From Anaerolineaceae bacterium (GTDB lineage Bacteria > Chloroflexota > Anaerolineae > Promineifilales > Promineifilaceae), in contig PABI01000152.1 in the NCBI GenBank assembly GCA_002699125.1, positions 1-64,000 of the forward strand: DNA of 64,000 bases, in the 5' to 3' direction. Every line of letters begins with the position of its first letter. Within the stretch, counting starts at the first letter, position 1. Shown here piece by piece: positions 1-9,218 of the stretch. Position numbers and translations under genes: made by a program. The notes under the pieces are model-generated. The model ran no database searches, was not told the origin of the DNA, and was given only the letters and a program-made list of their open reading frames with translations.

Positions 1-518
1 TCGGTCAATCGTCCGATTTCCCCTTCCAATTTTTCAATTGTTTCCGAACGATTCCGAACAAGCTTGTCTAACTCGGATTCCTTCTCCCGGATTTCCCGAA
101 CGATTTCATCCAGGCTGTTTTGTGCTTCCAGCCGAACAGCTGTTTCCTTCAACTGTGCCAACAACAACTCAAAAGATAGAAACAAAGCGATTGGCGGAAT
201 GGCGGCCAGAAACTGAGCCAGCAGCTCCTTTTGGGCATGGATGATGTTCAACACCACGCTCAACAGAGTAAACACAGAAACCAAAACCCACCGATACACC
301 GTCCGCTCACGCGTTAGGTTAGCCCGCAGGACGCTCAGACTAAAAACAATAATCGCGCCGTCAATGATGGCAGGATACAACCAGGCAATCTGCTCAGCAA
401 TGCCAATCTGAACCGCCAAATCCTTGAGGGATTCAAAGGACAGAAAGAAGGCGCTGCCGGCCAGAAACAAGACCAGCAGTGCTGAAACAAGGGAAATGAG
501 GTGATTAATGCGCTGCAT
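1..518 (-). CDS. DUF2637/winged-helix membrane protein, copy A (3' part outside window)
   Basis: The reading frame runs from an ATG at 518 off the left edge, so only about 172 residues are visible. It is collinear with the six other copies here: four hydrophobic helices in the first ~125 residues, then a charged coiled coil. The usual winged-helix end lies outside the window. The ORF track shows only shadow frames, probably because this ORF has no stop inside the window. The start is the one shared by all copies, preceded by AGAGGTGA a few bases upstream. It follows the signalling operon on the same strand. Function is unknown; a membrane-anchored DNA-binding protein is inferred from the domain order of the complete copies. 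Confidence 0.85.
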   Translation of the reverse strand, partial: MQRINHLISLVSALLVLFLAGSAFFLSFESLKDLAVQIGIAEQIAWLYPAIIDGAIIVFSLSVLRANLTRERTVYRWVLVSVFTLLSVVLNIIHAQKELLAQFLAAIPPIALFLSFELLLAQLKETAVRLEAQNSLDEIVREIREKESELDKLVRNRSETIEKLEGEIGRLT

Positions 519-600
519 GATTCACCTCTGTTTTCTCTGGATAAATGGGGAAAGTTAGGCTGAACGGGAAGTTCGTTTTGGTTTGATATTTGCGGGTAGA

Positions 601-622
601 TTGCTATCACATTGTTAGCATA
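601..622 (-). promoter_or_regulatory. Tandem 11-bp repeat upstream of copy A (putative operator)
   Basis: TTGCTATCACA is followed directly by TTGTTAGCATA on the plus strand, about 82 bp upstream of the copy A start. The second half has one change from the family consensus TTGTTAGCACA. The 11-bp spacing is one helical turn, as expected for two protomers on one DNA face. Regulation by the winged-helix protein itself is inferred. Confidence 0.5.
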
Positions 623-809
623 ATGCGATAAATACCAACTTTAATTTTAACTTAGGCAACTGTTGATGATGTTCTCGGCTGGGAATTTAGGATTCGTTTG
701 GGTCTCAATTTACACTGCTATGGTTTTCAAATTAGCTCTCCCTTACCAGGTATAATGTGGGCGTCTATTTGTTTTGTACACCGCCTGATTGAGTTGATCT
801 TCCAAGATC

Positions 810-2768
810 CTAAATGTTTAGCTTGAAGCCTCGGCCTCGAACCGTGATAAGGTATTTTGGGTTTTTACTGGTGACTTCAATTTTATAGCGTACTCGACCA
901 ATCAATGTATCTAGAGTGTTCTTACTCCAGACAGGCTCTTGTGCATCACTCCAAACATGGCGCGCGATATCATCACGTGCACATAATTGATTCTTATTTT
1001 GATAGAGGAAATCAAGAAGCGCATATTCCTGTGGTGTAAGGTCAATTTTTTCCCCTTTTACCCACACACATTTGTCCTGCATGTCCAACCAAAGTCCATG
1101 GTGAGCCTCCATAGGTAGTTGCCGACCAGATTCAGATTGTACAGCTAAATTATCACACAGCATCACAAGTGAAAGCAGCGAATGTGCATAGGACTCCAAT
1201 TCACCACGTCTGTAGCGGATCGCAGGATCGAATGTGCTAAAATAGCTTAGAGTGTAGGCACACAAACCAAGTAAATACGGCTTAAGATTAGGGTCCAGAT
1301 TATGGGTTGCCAATCTACGCAAGTAGGTGATAATAACAAAGGCTTTTGCCATATTAACCGGTAAGTCTTCCTTCTCTTCTGATTCTTCTGGCTTTTTTCT
1401 AGATATGAGGCGTTGCTCAAGCAGGTAGCGGTCTGCAACTGAAACAGAGCGCAACCAGGCAAACTTGATATGGTTTTCTAGTCGAGCAAAGTCACGCAAC
1501 AATACCCCATCTCCGGCCTGAGAGAAATTAATTAGCCACGTTGTCCCGTCGAGGCCCACTCTCACACTGTGCCCATCAACACATCCATGTACTATGCCAC
1601 ATAAAACTTGTTGTGGAGGAAGTGAAATGAGCCTATGATGTGTTGGTAATTGGTACGAGATAGGTGAATCACCGGCGATTTGTAGTGACAATCGTCCTGC
1701 TGTGCAATTCAAGAGCGCAACACCGGCGGACATGGCTTGCTTACATAGGGCCTCGATTTTTGTTTCTAATAAATCGTCAAATTTCGTGGTATCAAATGAC
1801 ATACTTGTCACAAAGTCTGGCAAAGTGTATTCTTTTTGGGATAAACCTCCCTCGTGCCATGCAGCTAGCGTTACATGATACAGATGATCTAAAGCCTGGA
1901 TGCTAGCTTGTGTATTATTATATCGATAGAAAGTTGAGAATGAGGTCATTGCCTCCAAGTCCCCTTCGACTAAATTATAACCAGAGATAGCAAAGCGCAG
2001 TGTTTTGACAAATGATAATTCTCTGGCCCAACGAGTACTACCTATCCCCTTTCCCGTTGGGAGTGATTCGCTGCGTTTACGTTCATTAACAACCAATGAA
2101 CGCCTACCAATAGAAATGACATATTGTGTTTCTTTATCCAATGCATTATAAGCAAATACTTCTAGAATCACATGGCCAGGCAAAGTCGACAAAATGCGCC
2201 CTAGCGTGACTTGTTTGAAATTATAGAATAACTGCCGAATAAGGTCTTCGATTTCTTTTGCACGTTCTTCGAATAAGAATGGGTCGGTACTTGGCTGAAT
2301 TAAACTGATCAAGTGGTTAGGTGAGTAGGTTGGGTTCCACCGTATGATAAGCTCCCAATTTATCTTAATCTTCTCAGAAAATGCTTTGGAGATTGCTCTG
2401 TGAAGTACTTCTGGTCCGTCGGGTTTAGTAACGAAGTCGACAATATTAGCCCTTTCATCCAAAATCAATTTCAATGCCTCGCTAATATGATCCTTGGGAT
2501 AAGCAGTCAAGATAATTTTTGGTATGGATCGATATTTCTTATTTTGTGCCCAAAGTAAGCCACTCACGTCTTCTGGGTGGGTCTCATCTTCCATACGAAT
2601 ATCCGAAATGACAAGATGAACCCGCTTTTCCTGTAACAGTTGATTGGCGCGATCTATAGATTCCGCTTTAAATACTCGATATCCTTCTTCAATCAGTGAT
2701 TGTGCTTGGACATCAAGATATGATTGTACATTGTCTACCAAGAGCAGTGATTGCTTCTGACGGGACAT
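810..2768 (-). CDS. Response regulator: receiver, degenerate kinase-like domain, OmpR-type winged helix
   Basis: This 652-residue protein starts with a receiver domain (about 6-130; phospho-acceptor Asp in VISDIRMED, Lys in FVTKPDG). It ends with an OmpR/PhoB-type winged helix (about 548-652; LTPQEYALLDFLY, then TVRGRGFKL). The long middle resembles the phosphotransferase-like domain of bacterial conflict systems (TCAD9-like, recalled family): VHGCVDGHS near 396 and WLINFSQAG near 411 sit where an active enzyme would have HGD....N and D-F. Those acidic residues are missing, so it is probably a pseudokinase or nucleotide sensor. It is the last gene of the four-gene operon, 11 bp after the REC/two-TM gene. 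It is the only operon member with a DNA-binding domain and so the probable output. Family naming of the middle domain is tentative. Confidence 0.8.
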   Translation of the reverse strand: MSRQKQSLLLVDNVQSYLDVQAQSLIEEGYRVFKAESIDRANQLLQEKRVHLVISDIRMEDETHPEDVSGLLWAQNKKYRSIPKIILTAYPKDHISEALKLILDERANIVDFVTKPDGPEVLHRAISKAFSEKIKINWELIIRWNPTYSPNHLISLIQPSTDPFLFEERAKEIEDLIRQLFYNFKQVTLGRILSTLPGHVILEVFAYNALDKETQYVISIGRRSLVVNERKRSESLPTGKGIGSTRWARELSFVKTLRFAISGYNLVEGDLEAMTSFSTFYRYNNTQASIQALDHLYHVTLAAWHEGGLSQKEYTLPDFVTSMSFDTTKFDDLLETKIEALCKQAMSAGVALLNCTAGRLSLQIAGDSPISYQLPTHHRLISLPPQQVLCGIVHGCVDGHSVRVGLDGTTWLINFSQAGDGVLLRDFARLENHIKFAWLRSVSVADRYLLEQRLISRKKPEESEEKEDLPVNMAKAFVIITYLRRLATHNLDPNLKPYLLGLCAYTLSYFSTFDPAIRYRRGELESYAHSLLSLVMLCDNLAVQSESGRQLPMEAHHGLWLDMQDKCVWVKGEKIDLTPQEYALLDFLYQNKNQLCARDDIARHVWSDAQEPVWSKNTLDTLIGRVRYKIEVTSKNPKYLITVRGRGFKLNI

Positions 2769-2779
2769 ATTCTCCCCTT

Positions 2780-3613
2780 TTATTCCTCAGTGTTAGTTAT
2801 TTGGCTTGTTGTGAACCATCTATTCGCTGCCGACATGATGACCGCGGCTTTAGTTGACACTTCGGTTTCTCCTGGCAAGTGTTCACTTGCAGACAATAAA
2901 ATTTCCAATCCATATAACTGCATCAGTTCTCGATGATAGAGATCAACACGCTGGTTAGCATAATCCAAACGAGAATAGAATAGCAGCACTAATGCCTCAA
3001 GTAAAACACCACTGACCATGCTTGCAACAGCAATGGTCGCTTCATTTATCAACACCAATCCGATGCTAATAATAATGACAATAAATCCGACCACAGCGGC
3101 TACCAATGCAATACGATCAAGTAGGTTTGCGTGTTGCCGCGCCACAGCATTGTCATGCTGGATTTGTGCTGCGGCCTTAATCGTTGATTGACGTAGTTGA
3201 TGCCATGTGATAAGGCTATCCTCGATGGCTTTTAGTAGTGGACCAGGGCCTTCCTCTTTACCTACGATAGTCATTACAGAAGGTAATTCGCCGCGTGCAA
3301 ATCCTGTGGCCTCCCGCCAACTCTCATTTGAGACAGCATGTCCTGTCAAAATAATCTTGGGAATATGCCGAATAGATTCTTCGCGTGCTAGGGTAATGCC
3401 GGTTTTGTCGTCCGGATCATTCCTTAATTTCAAGTCGATAATTGCCAAATCGATTGCTTGTTCGTGCATGAGAGACAATGCTTCCTCTGGAGTCGATGCC
3501 AGAATGACAGTATAACCCTCAGCTACCAACGAGTCTCGCCAGGAGCGCCGATCAGATTTGTCATCATCAACAAATAACAGAACCCCTTTTGTGTTCACTT
3601 TGGAACTCCTCAT
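2780..3613 (-). CDS. Receiver domain fused to a two-helix membrane domain (TRADD-N-associated type)
   Basis: The protein has 277 residues. Residues 11-135 form a receiver domain with acidic pocket (VDDDKSD), acceptor Asp in IIDLKLRND and the KIILTGH strand. A linker then leads to two adjacent transmembrane helices at about 168-214 and a short helical tail containing NQRVDLYHRELMQLYGLE. The helix pair and tail resemble the membrane module annotated as TRADD-N-associated (CyanoTRADDas_TM-like, from memory), which occurs in predicted immunity and cell-death proteins of multicellular bacteria. There is no signal peptide, so the receiver should be cytoplasmic. It overlaps the 3' end of the giant kinase gene by 4 bp (ATGA type), implying translational coupling. 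A phosphorylation-controlled membrane effector or scaffold is inferred. Confidence 0.75.
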   Translation of the reverse strand: MRSSKVNTKGVLLFVDDDKSDRRSWRDSLVAEGYTVILASTPEEALSLMHEQAIDLAIIDLKLRNDPDDKTGITLAREESIRHIPKIILTGHAVSNESWREATGFARGELPSVMTIVGKEEGPGPLLKAIEDSLITWHQLRQSTIKAAAQIQHDNAVARQHANLLDRIALVAAVVGFIVIIISIGLVLINEATIAVASMVSGVLLEALVLLFYSRLDYANQRVDLYHRELMQLYGLEILLSASEHLPGETEVSTKAAVIMSAANRWFTTSQITNTEE

Positions 3614-6600
3614 TCAAATGGAAGTTGAACAAAAAATCGAGCGCCATCAGAATAAGTGGCATCGTGTTCAACAGTACCACCATAGGTTTGTGCAATTGCG
3701 GCTGCTTGCATTAATCCGATGCCAGCTCCTTTTTCGCCTGGCTCTTTTTCTATCCGGTCTTGAAAGAGCTGTGATTGGATTTCAACAGGAATACCTGGAC
3801 CATTATCTTCAAAAGTAATCGTGACTGTACTAGTATCGCACTGTGTACGTACTGTGAACCGGGCATTAAGTGTCTGTGCATTCATCATGGCCTCAATGGA
3901 ATTATCGCTTACGATCTCACATAGTTGCCGCAGCCAAGCACGGCTGGCGCGAATGGTTCCGTGGGCATCTACATCCTTTGCCAATAACAGTTGAAGAGAA
4001 ATACTTTTGTCGCGATGCTGTGAATTTTGCCAACGGTGTGCGAAATATTCTGACAGCTCTTTGTTAAGGGACAACGATACTATGGCTTTCTCCGATGTCA
4101 GAGGCTCGGTCAATGGAATCTGCAAGATATCATCAACCGCTTCGACTAATTCGGTTAGCTTAGCAAGTGCAGCATGATTATTCTTACGAGCCAATTGCTT
4201 GTTAAGTAAATAGGCGTGGTTTTTAACCTCGCCGATAGCCCTCCTGATATCATGTCCCCAGCCTAGACTGACCATCTCCATCCACTTTATAGCATTGTGT
4301 GACCCAACGAAGCCCTTGATACGACGTATTTCTTCCACGTACTGTGCATGACTAATCGCCACGGCTGCTGGTGCTGCCAACGCCTCCAAAATCCGCTCAT
4401 GCCAATCAGTGAATGCATCGACTTCCTCATGTTCAGCTACAATGAATCCGATAATTTCTTCCTGATATTTTATGCATATCGCCATCGCCGAACGGGTTTC
4501 TTCATGCGATTTAAGAAAATGTGGATTTTTGCGCACATCTGGCACGCGTTGGTTTTTTCCGGTTCGATATGCATGTCCTGTAATTCCGTATCGGCCCTTG
4601 ATTCCGGCTTCCCAATCAATATGTGAACCTAGTTTTTCGTGAATCTCCCCCAATTTTTCTTGTGGGTAGGCTGATACAATTTCACCTACGCTACCATCAG
4701 CTAACAAGATGTCGCAAAATAATGCGTTCTTCTCTTGTACTTTCGCTAATTTCCATGCACGTTCAGCAATTGTGTCTAAAACTGCTTTAAGGTCTAAGGA
4801 ACTCATCACGGCCTTGCTGGCGTCACTAAGGGATTCAAGAGTCCCTGCTCGTTTGCGTTCCCGTTCGTATAAAAGTGCGTCGTGAATGGCAACTGCAGCT
4901 TGATCGGCGAAAAGTTGGATGTTAGCGATCTCTTCGCCGGCCAAAGTACGCTGATGGCGATAGTTAATAAACAAAACACCTACTGATTCCTCTTGAATGC
5001 GTAGGGGAAATGCGACAAGGGATTTGATGTCTTCATCCTCAGTGAAACGACGGTTTTGGAATTTCGGGTCTTCTGTCGTATCAGAGCAAAGATAAGGTTC
5101 TGTGCGCTTAAGAATCTCAAAAACGATAGAGCTGTCGGGGATCTGTTTATATCTGCGAACCCGGCCTTCAAATATGACACCCTCCATTTTGGGCGGATAT
5201 TCAAAACAAGCATTCTCGGTGTCGTAGACATAGAGAACAACAGCATCACAGCCAAAAACATCAATTGCACCTTTTACAACAGCTTTCAGTGTAGCATCCA
5301 AACCTTTATCGACATTCAAGCGAGCAATCAGCTTGGCCGTATCGTACGCATGCTGTACTTTGTCTAACAAACGAGCCTTCTTGAGGGCAATGGCTGCATG
5401 ATTGGCAAGGGTAGTGACATTCCGACGCTCTTCGGCGGAAAAGTCCCTTGGATTTGCGTAGTCGACGAACAAAACACCCAGTTTCTCGTCTCCTACACTC
5501 AATCGCACACCCTGAAAACTACCCACACCATTAAGTTGCAACATTTTACGAGTCTTCTTCCCAAGAAAACTATAGCGCGTTTCATCGCTTACATCCTCAA
5601 TGTCAATAACGTCGGTGTTGTTAATCACAATATGCGTTGTGTGTCCACGATGCAAATCGTGTTTATTCGCCTCCCATTTTGTGACATTTACGGCGACTGC
5701 TTCATCACGTACAAATTGGTCGCGCATATCATCATAAGACAAAATTGCCGCAGATTTGGCGTGGAGAACTTTGACTGCGCTCGCCACAATTTGATGTAGA
5801 ACTGCTTCGACATTGTTTGTACTCGATAAGGATTCGGCCGCTTCTTGCATATATTGCAAAGTTTCGATCTTGCGGGCCTGATCATATGCAGCAGCGGCCT
5901 GCTTGGCATAGAGCATTAAGGTAGCAATCTCGGCATCCTTGAAAGTCCGTGGCTTATGGTAATGTACCCACATGACACCGACATGCTCATTGTGTACTGT
6001 AAACGGTAAGCATACAGCAGCTTTAGCTTGCTTGTTGGGCATACGAGGGTTAATATCCGGATCATTCTCCGTATTGGAGCAGACATGGGGAATGCCTGTT
6101 TGTTTAACACGGACTGAAATGCCGCCGTTTGGACGCACGATGTTTTCCACGTCTCTTCTCCAACCTTCACCCGAAAAATGGAGGGCGGTTGCTCGATTTT
6201 GGTTGTCTAGTAATACAACCCCAGCATTTAGCGCACCGTTAACGACCTGAGCGCGCTCTATGGCTGTCTCAAGTACGACCCTTGGATTTTCGGCTACAGC
6301 TAGGGCAATACTTGCTTCAAAAGAGTCTTTGAGTTGTTTCCACGCGAGTTGCTCATTTTCCAGTAACTTTGAATTCTTGAGGGCAATGGCGGCATGGTCA
6401 GCAAACATACGCAGTAGACGTACATCTTCGGCCGAAAACTCCCGTCCTACTTTATCCTCGATGAATAATACTCCAACAATCTCATCGCGCCATTTGAGCA
6501 ACACCTCTAGAATGGCCCCAAATTGGCGTTTGTCCTCGTAAGTATTGGCTCGTCCATCCCACTGAGCGTAATCGCTTACGGTCATGTAGGGTTCGCCAGA

Positions 6601-9216
6601 CTGGACAAGTTTTCCGGCCATTCCTTCACCGATTTTTAATCTCCGACCAACTATACTTGGGTGAACGTCTGAGTAATCAGCAATTACACAAAGAAGATTG
6701 TGCTCATTGTCATACTCGTAGATACCACCATTAGTGGCGCTCAACAGATCAATTGAGCGTTCAATGATTGCTTGTAATAAAGACCTGCCTTCACTTTGAG
6801 AGAGTCGTCTGATTTCCCGATTAACTCTCTCTAAATCGATGGCTTGTTGTCGCGTTTGTTCGAGCAATTGTACCCTGCTGATCGCAATAGCTGCCGTATT
6901 TGCTAGCGTGATCAGTGATTGAATAGTTTCATCTTCTATAGGATGATGATTGAATTTGTTATCGGCAACTAGAAGACCGATAACCTCCCCTCTGGAGCGT
7001 AATGCTGTAATAAGAAACGGGAAATGTGGTTCAAATTGCTCCTTAAACAAGAGTGGCAAGTGTTTGATATCGATCTCAGACTCGAGGTATTGCCAATGTC
7101 CTTCGGCTACGGCCTTTGAGAAGACATCATCCTCTTTTAACCGTATCGGGATTTCTAAGCCAACCACGCGCTTGCCCAAGGGAGTTTGGGGAATTTTTGA
7201 ATTGAGTTGTTCGCGTATTACTTTAAGATTATCGAGACCATGTTCATCCATTGACTCCCAGACCTGTTGATTCTCATCTGGATCGAAGTAACCTAACCCA
7301 ATAACGCCAATAAGTTTTTCTTCCTCAAAATCGCGCAAGAAGAGGGCTGCTCGATTTAAACCAAGCCCAAATCCTGCCGTCGCACCTGTCACTATCAGGT
7401 AATACACTTCGTCGAGTTTATCGGCGGATTGTAGTGCATCGGTAATCTGCTGTTGTAACATCGATTGGCCGGATAAGCGCTTATAACTCCGAATATCCTC
7501 GAAATGCCCTAATGCTCCTCTGTGTTCACCCAACCCATCATACAGCCAACTGACAGATAGACGGACCGGAATAGGCATACCAGTCTTGGTACGAGCAATC
7601 GTCTCGTAATCTATGAGTCGGCCATCAGGGGATGAGCGTAAACGATTACCAATGTTACTTGGTTCCTCGCTGTGATAGAATATCTCTCCTACATGCCGTC
7701 CGATAATTTCACTTTCGTCGTAATTTAATAACAGCGCAGCACGTTTATTACAGTAAGTGATTTTACCACCACGATTATTAGCTAAAATGGCCATTGGAGA
7801 ATCAGTCGTTAAGTGATACGCTTCCTCATAAACTCTCGACTTATCTATCGCAGTGGCAGCATGTGTGGCCAGGATTTGGCAAAGTTCTATTTCCTCTGCA
7901 CTGAATAGGCGCTTACGACCAATAGCATCAAGGCTGAATGAGCCCAATGGCTTGCCCTGAACGATTGAAGGCACGGCCATGATCGATTGAATATCAAATT
8001 CGAGCAGCAAATTTTTTACCTCTCCTAACTCTTCGCATGTGGCAACATCCTCAACCACTATCGGCTCGTGTCGATTAACAAGCTTCTGTTCAGCCGGAAC
8101 GCCCTCAATTTGAACATGCCGTCCCCCAATGCCAACTGCCTCCGGGTACTCTGCTACTACTCGACCTGATTGATAAGCGTCATCAAAAATCACAAATCCA
8201 CTATGCTCTATGTCAAATAATTCGACTACCGATCGACACAGCGTATTTAGAATCTCTTGTAATGTTTTCTGATTTTTCAAAGTTTCCGTAACCTGTCGAA
8301 TCACCTCCATTTTTTGCTGGCTTCGGGCGGTTTGGATGGCGGCCGCTACCTGATTGGCAAAAATGGCGATGGGGCGTAGCTCCGTTAGTGTGATCGCCTG
8401 CCGGCTTTGGATATTGTCAACCCCGATCTTGCCAATGACCTCATCCTCTACAACCAGAGGGATGCAGCCCCATTCGGTCAAACTGTCATCATGTTCAAAT
8501 GGAGCTGGCTTGCCTGGCAGATATGGGACAATGATAGGACGTTGTTCCTCAAATAGGGTTTGAATATTAGGATGCTGTTCCACCGGGCTGTAGTGGCCAA
8601 CAAAATCTGGGGACATGCCAAATTGAGCCCGCCCAACAAGATATTGACGATCATCTGACAAATGATAAAGACGAACACGATCAAAACCAATAGCGTGGAT
8701 CGCATGGAGGATAGTAGTTTGAATATCCTCGAGTTTTGCATCATTGAGTAACAGGGGACTTGTTTCCATCAACTGTTCCATGATGCGCTTCTCGACTGCT
8801 GTTGTTTTCAATCGACCAAATTCAGATGCCTGCCGGACTAAATAACCAATTTCATCGGGATCGAAAGTCGCTTTCTTGACGATTCGAAAGACCCCATGCT
8901 CCATTGCTTGCCAATCCTTATCCAATCCCCAACCAGTCAAAAGTATAAATTCTGTATAGGCGCTTATTTCGCGAATCGCATGTACTAAATCGAGGCCAAG
9001 TCGTTCGGGTTCGCTATCGGCTGAACGCATCAACATATCGTCTAGGAGAGCTACGTCAAAAGTTTGCTGTCTGCTTGCTACTGCATTCAACGCTTCGTCG
9101 TAGTTTGCGGCTTCAACGACCGCAAATCCGAAATGCTTACGTAGGTAGTCTGAAAGCGGCGTCCGTAAACTGGCCTCATCATCGACAAATAGGACCGAAA
9201 GAGGATTATGTGTCAT
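3610..9216 (-). CDS. Giant hybrid sensor kinase: receiver, multiple GAF, one PAS, histidine kinase
   Basis: The track ORF starts at 9240, but an ATG at 9216 (MTHNPLSV) has AAAGGAAG about 9 bp upstream and leaves a 2-bp gap after the preceding stop, so it is preferred (1868 residues). Order by track numbering: receiver (about 14-135, Asp in VALLDDMLMR), two GAF domains, a PAS domain near 480-600 (ITYCNKRAALLLNY), then about six more GAF domains to near 1630. The C-terminal kinase has a phospho-acceptor candidate His in GWGHDIRRAIG (near 1662), an N box EIVSDNSIEAM, DNGPGIP (near 1813) and GAGIGL (near 1838). No transmembrane helix or signal peptide is seen, so it should be a soluble multi-input sensor. 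GAF counts are by eye. The receiver at the N-terminus suggests input from another kinase, possibly the S1-containing one encoded just upstream. Confidence 0.9.
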   Translation of the reverse strand: MTHNPLSVLFVDDEASLRTPLSDYLRKHFGFAVVEAANYDEALNAVASRQQTFDVALLDDMLMRSADSEPERLGLDLVHAIREISAYTEFILLTGWGLDKDWQAMEHGVFRIVKKATFDPDEIGYLVRQASEFGRLKTTAVEKRIMEQLMETSPLLLNDAKLEDIQTTILHAIHAIGFDRVRLYHLSDDRQYLVGRAQFGMSPDFVGHYSPVEQHPNIQTLFEEQRPIIVPYLPGKPAPFEHDDSLTEWGCIPLVVEDEVIGKIGVDNIQSRQAITLTELRPIAIFANQVAAAIQTARSQQKMEVIRQVTETLKNQKTLQEILNTLCRSVVELFDIEHSGFVIFDDAYQSGRVVAEYPEAVGIGGRHVQIEGVPAEQKLVNRHEPIVVEDVATCEELGEVKNLLLEFDIQSIMAVPSIVQGKPLGSFSLDAIGRKRLFSAEEIELCQILATHAATAIDKSRVYEEAYHLTTDSPMAILANNRGGKITYCNKRAALLLNYDESEIIGRHVGEIFYHSEEPSNIGNRLRSSPDGRLIDYETIARTKTGMPIPVRLSVSWLYDGLGEHRGALGHFEDIRSYKRLSGQSMLQQQITDALQSADKLDEVYYLIVTGATAGFGLGLNRAALFLRDFEEEKLIGVIGLGYFDPDENQQVWESMDEHGLDNLKVIREQLNSKIPQTPLGKRVVGLEIPIRLKEDDVFSKAVAEGHWQYLESEIDIKHLPLLFKEQFEPHFPFLITALRSRGEVIGLLVADNKFNHHPIEDETIQSLITLANTAAIAISRVQLLEQTRQQAIDLERVNREIRRLSQSEGRSLLQAIIERSIDLLSATNGGIYEYDNEHNLLCVIADYSDVHPSIVGRRLKIGEGMAGKLVQSGEPYMTVSDYAQWDGRANTYEDKRQFGAILEVLLKWRDEIVGVLFIEDKVGREFSAEDVRLLRMFADHAAIALKNSKLLENEQLAWKQLKDSFEASIALAVAENPRVVLETAIERAQVVNGALNAGVVLLDNQNRATALHFSGEGWRRDVENIVRPNGGISVRVKQTGIPHVCSNTENDPDINPRMPNKQAKAAVCLPFTVHNEHVGVMWVHYHKPRTFKDAEIATLMLYAKQAAAAYDQARKIETLQYMQEAAESLSSTNNVEAVLHQIVASAVKVLHAKSAAILSYDDMRDQFVRDEAVAVNVTKWEANKHDLHRGHTTHIVINNTDVIDIEDVSDETRYSFLGKKTRKMLQLNGVGSFQGVRLSVGDEKLGVLFVDYANPRDFSAEERRNVTTLANHAAIALKKARLLDKVQHAYDTAKLIARLNVDKGLDATLKAVVKGAIDVFGCDAVVLYVYDTENACFEYPPKMEGVIFEGRVRRYKQIPDSSIVFEILKRTEPYLCSDTTEDPKFQNRRFTEDEDIKSLVAFPLRIQEESVGVLFINYRHQRTLAGEEIANIQLFADQAAVAIHDALLYERERKRAGTLESLSDASKAVMSSLDLKAVLDTIAERAWKLAKVQEKNALFCDILLADGSVGEIVSAYPQEKLGEIHEKLGSHIDWEAGIKGRYGITGHAYRTGKNQRVPDVRKNPHFLKSHEETRSAMAICIKYQEEIIGFIVAEHEEVDAFTDWHERILEALAAPAAVAISHAQYVEEIRRIKGFVGSHNAIKWMEMVSLGWGHDIRRAIGEVKNHAYLLNKQLARKNNHAALAKLTELVEAVDDILQIPLTEPLTSEKAIVSLSLNKELSEYFAHRWQNSQHRDKSISLQLLLAKDVDAHGTIRASRAWLRQLCEIVSDNSIEAMMNAQTLNARFTVRTQCDTSTVTITFEDNGPGIPVEIQSQLFQDRIEKEPGEKGAGIGLMQAAAIAQTYGGTVEHDATYSDGARFFVQLPFE

Positions 9217-9218
9217 CT

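Larger units (their letters stand above)
1..750 (-). repeat. Dispersed direct repeat, copy A
   Basis: This is the partial left-most member of the seven-copy family. After the ATG at 518 the conserved upstream arm continues to about 750. Its outermost ~40 bp are more diverged than in copies C, E and F: the TTTACACTG core is kept, but the GGTGTCC box is not recognisable. It ends about 60 bp before the stop of the response-regulator gene at 810. Confidence 0.8.

Noticed and set aside
335-610. Minus-strand ORF with MIAIYPQISNQ start, also seen at copies D and F
   Set aside because: It recurs only because the repeats recur. It overlaps the DUF2637 frame and the non-coding arm in a different frame.
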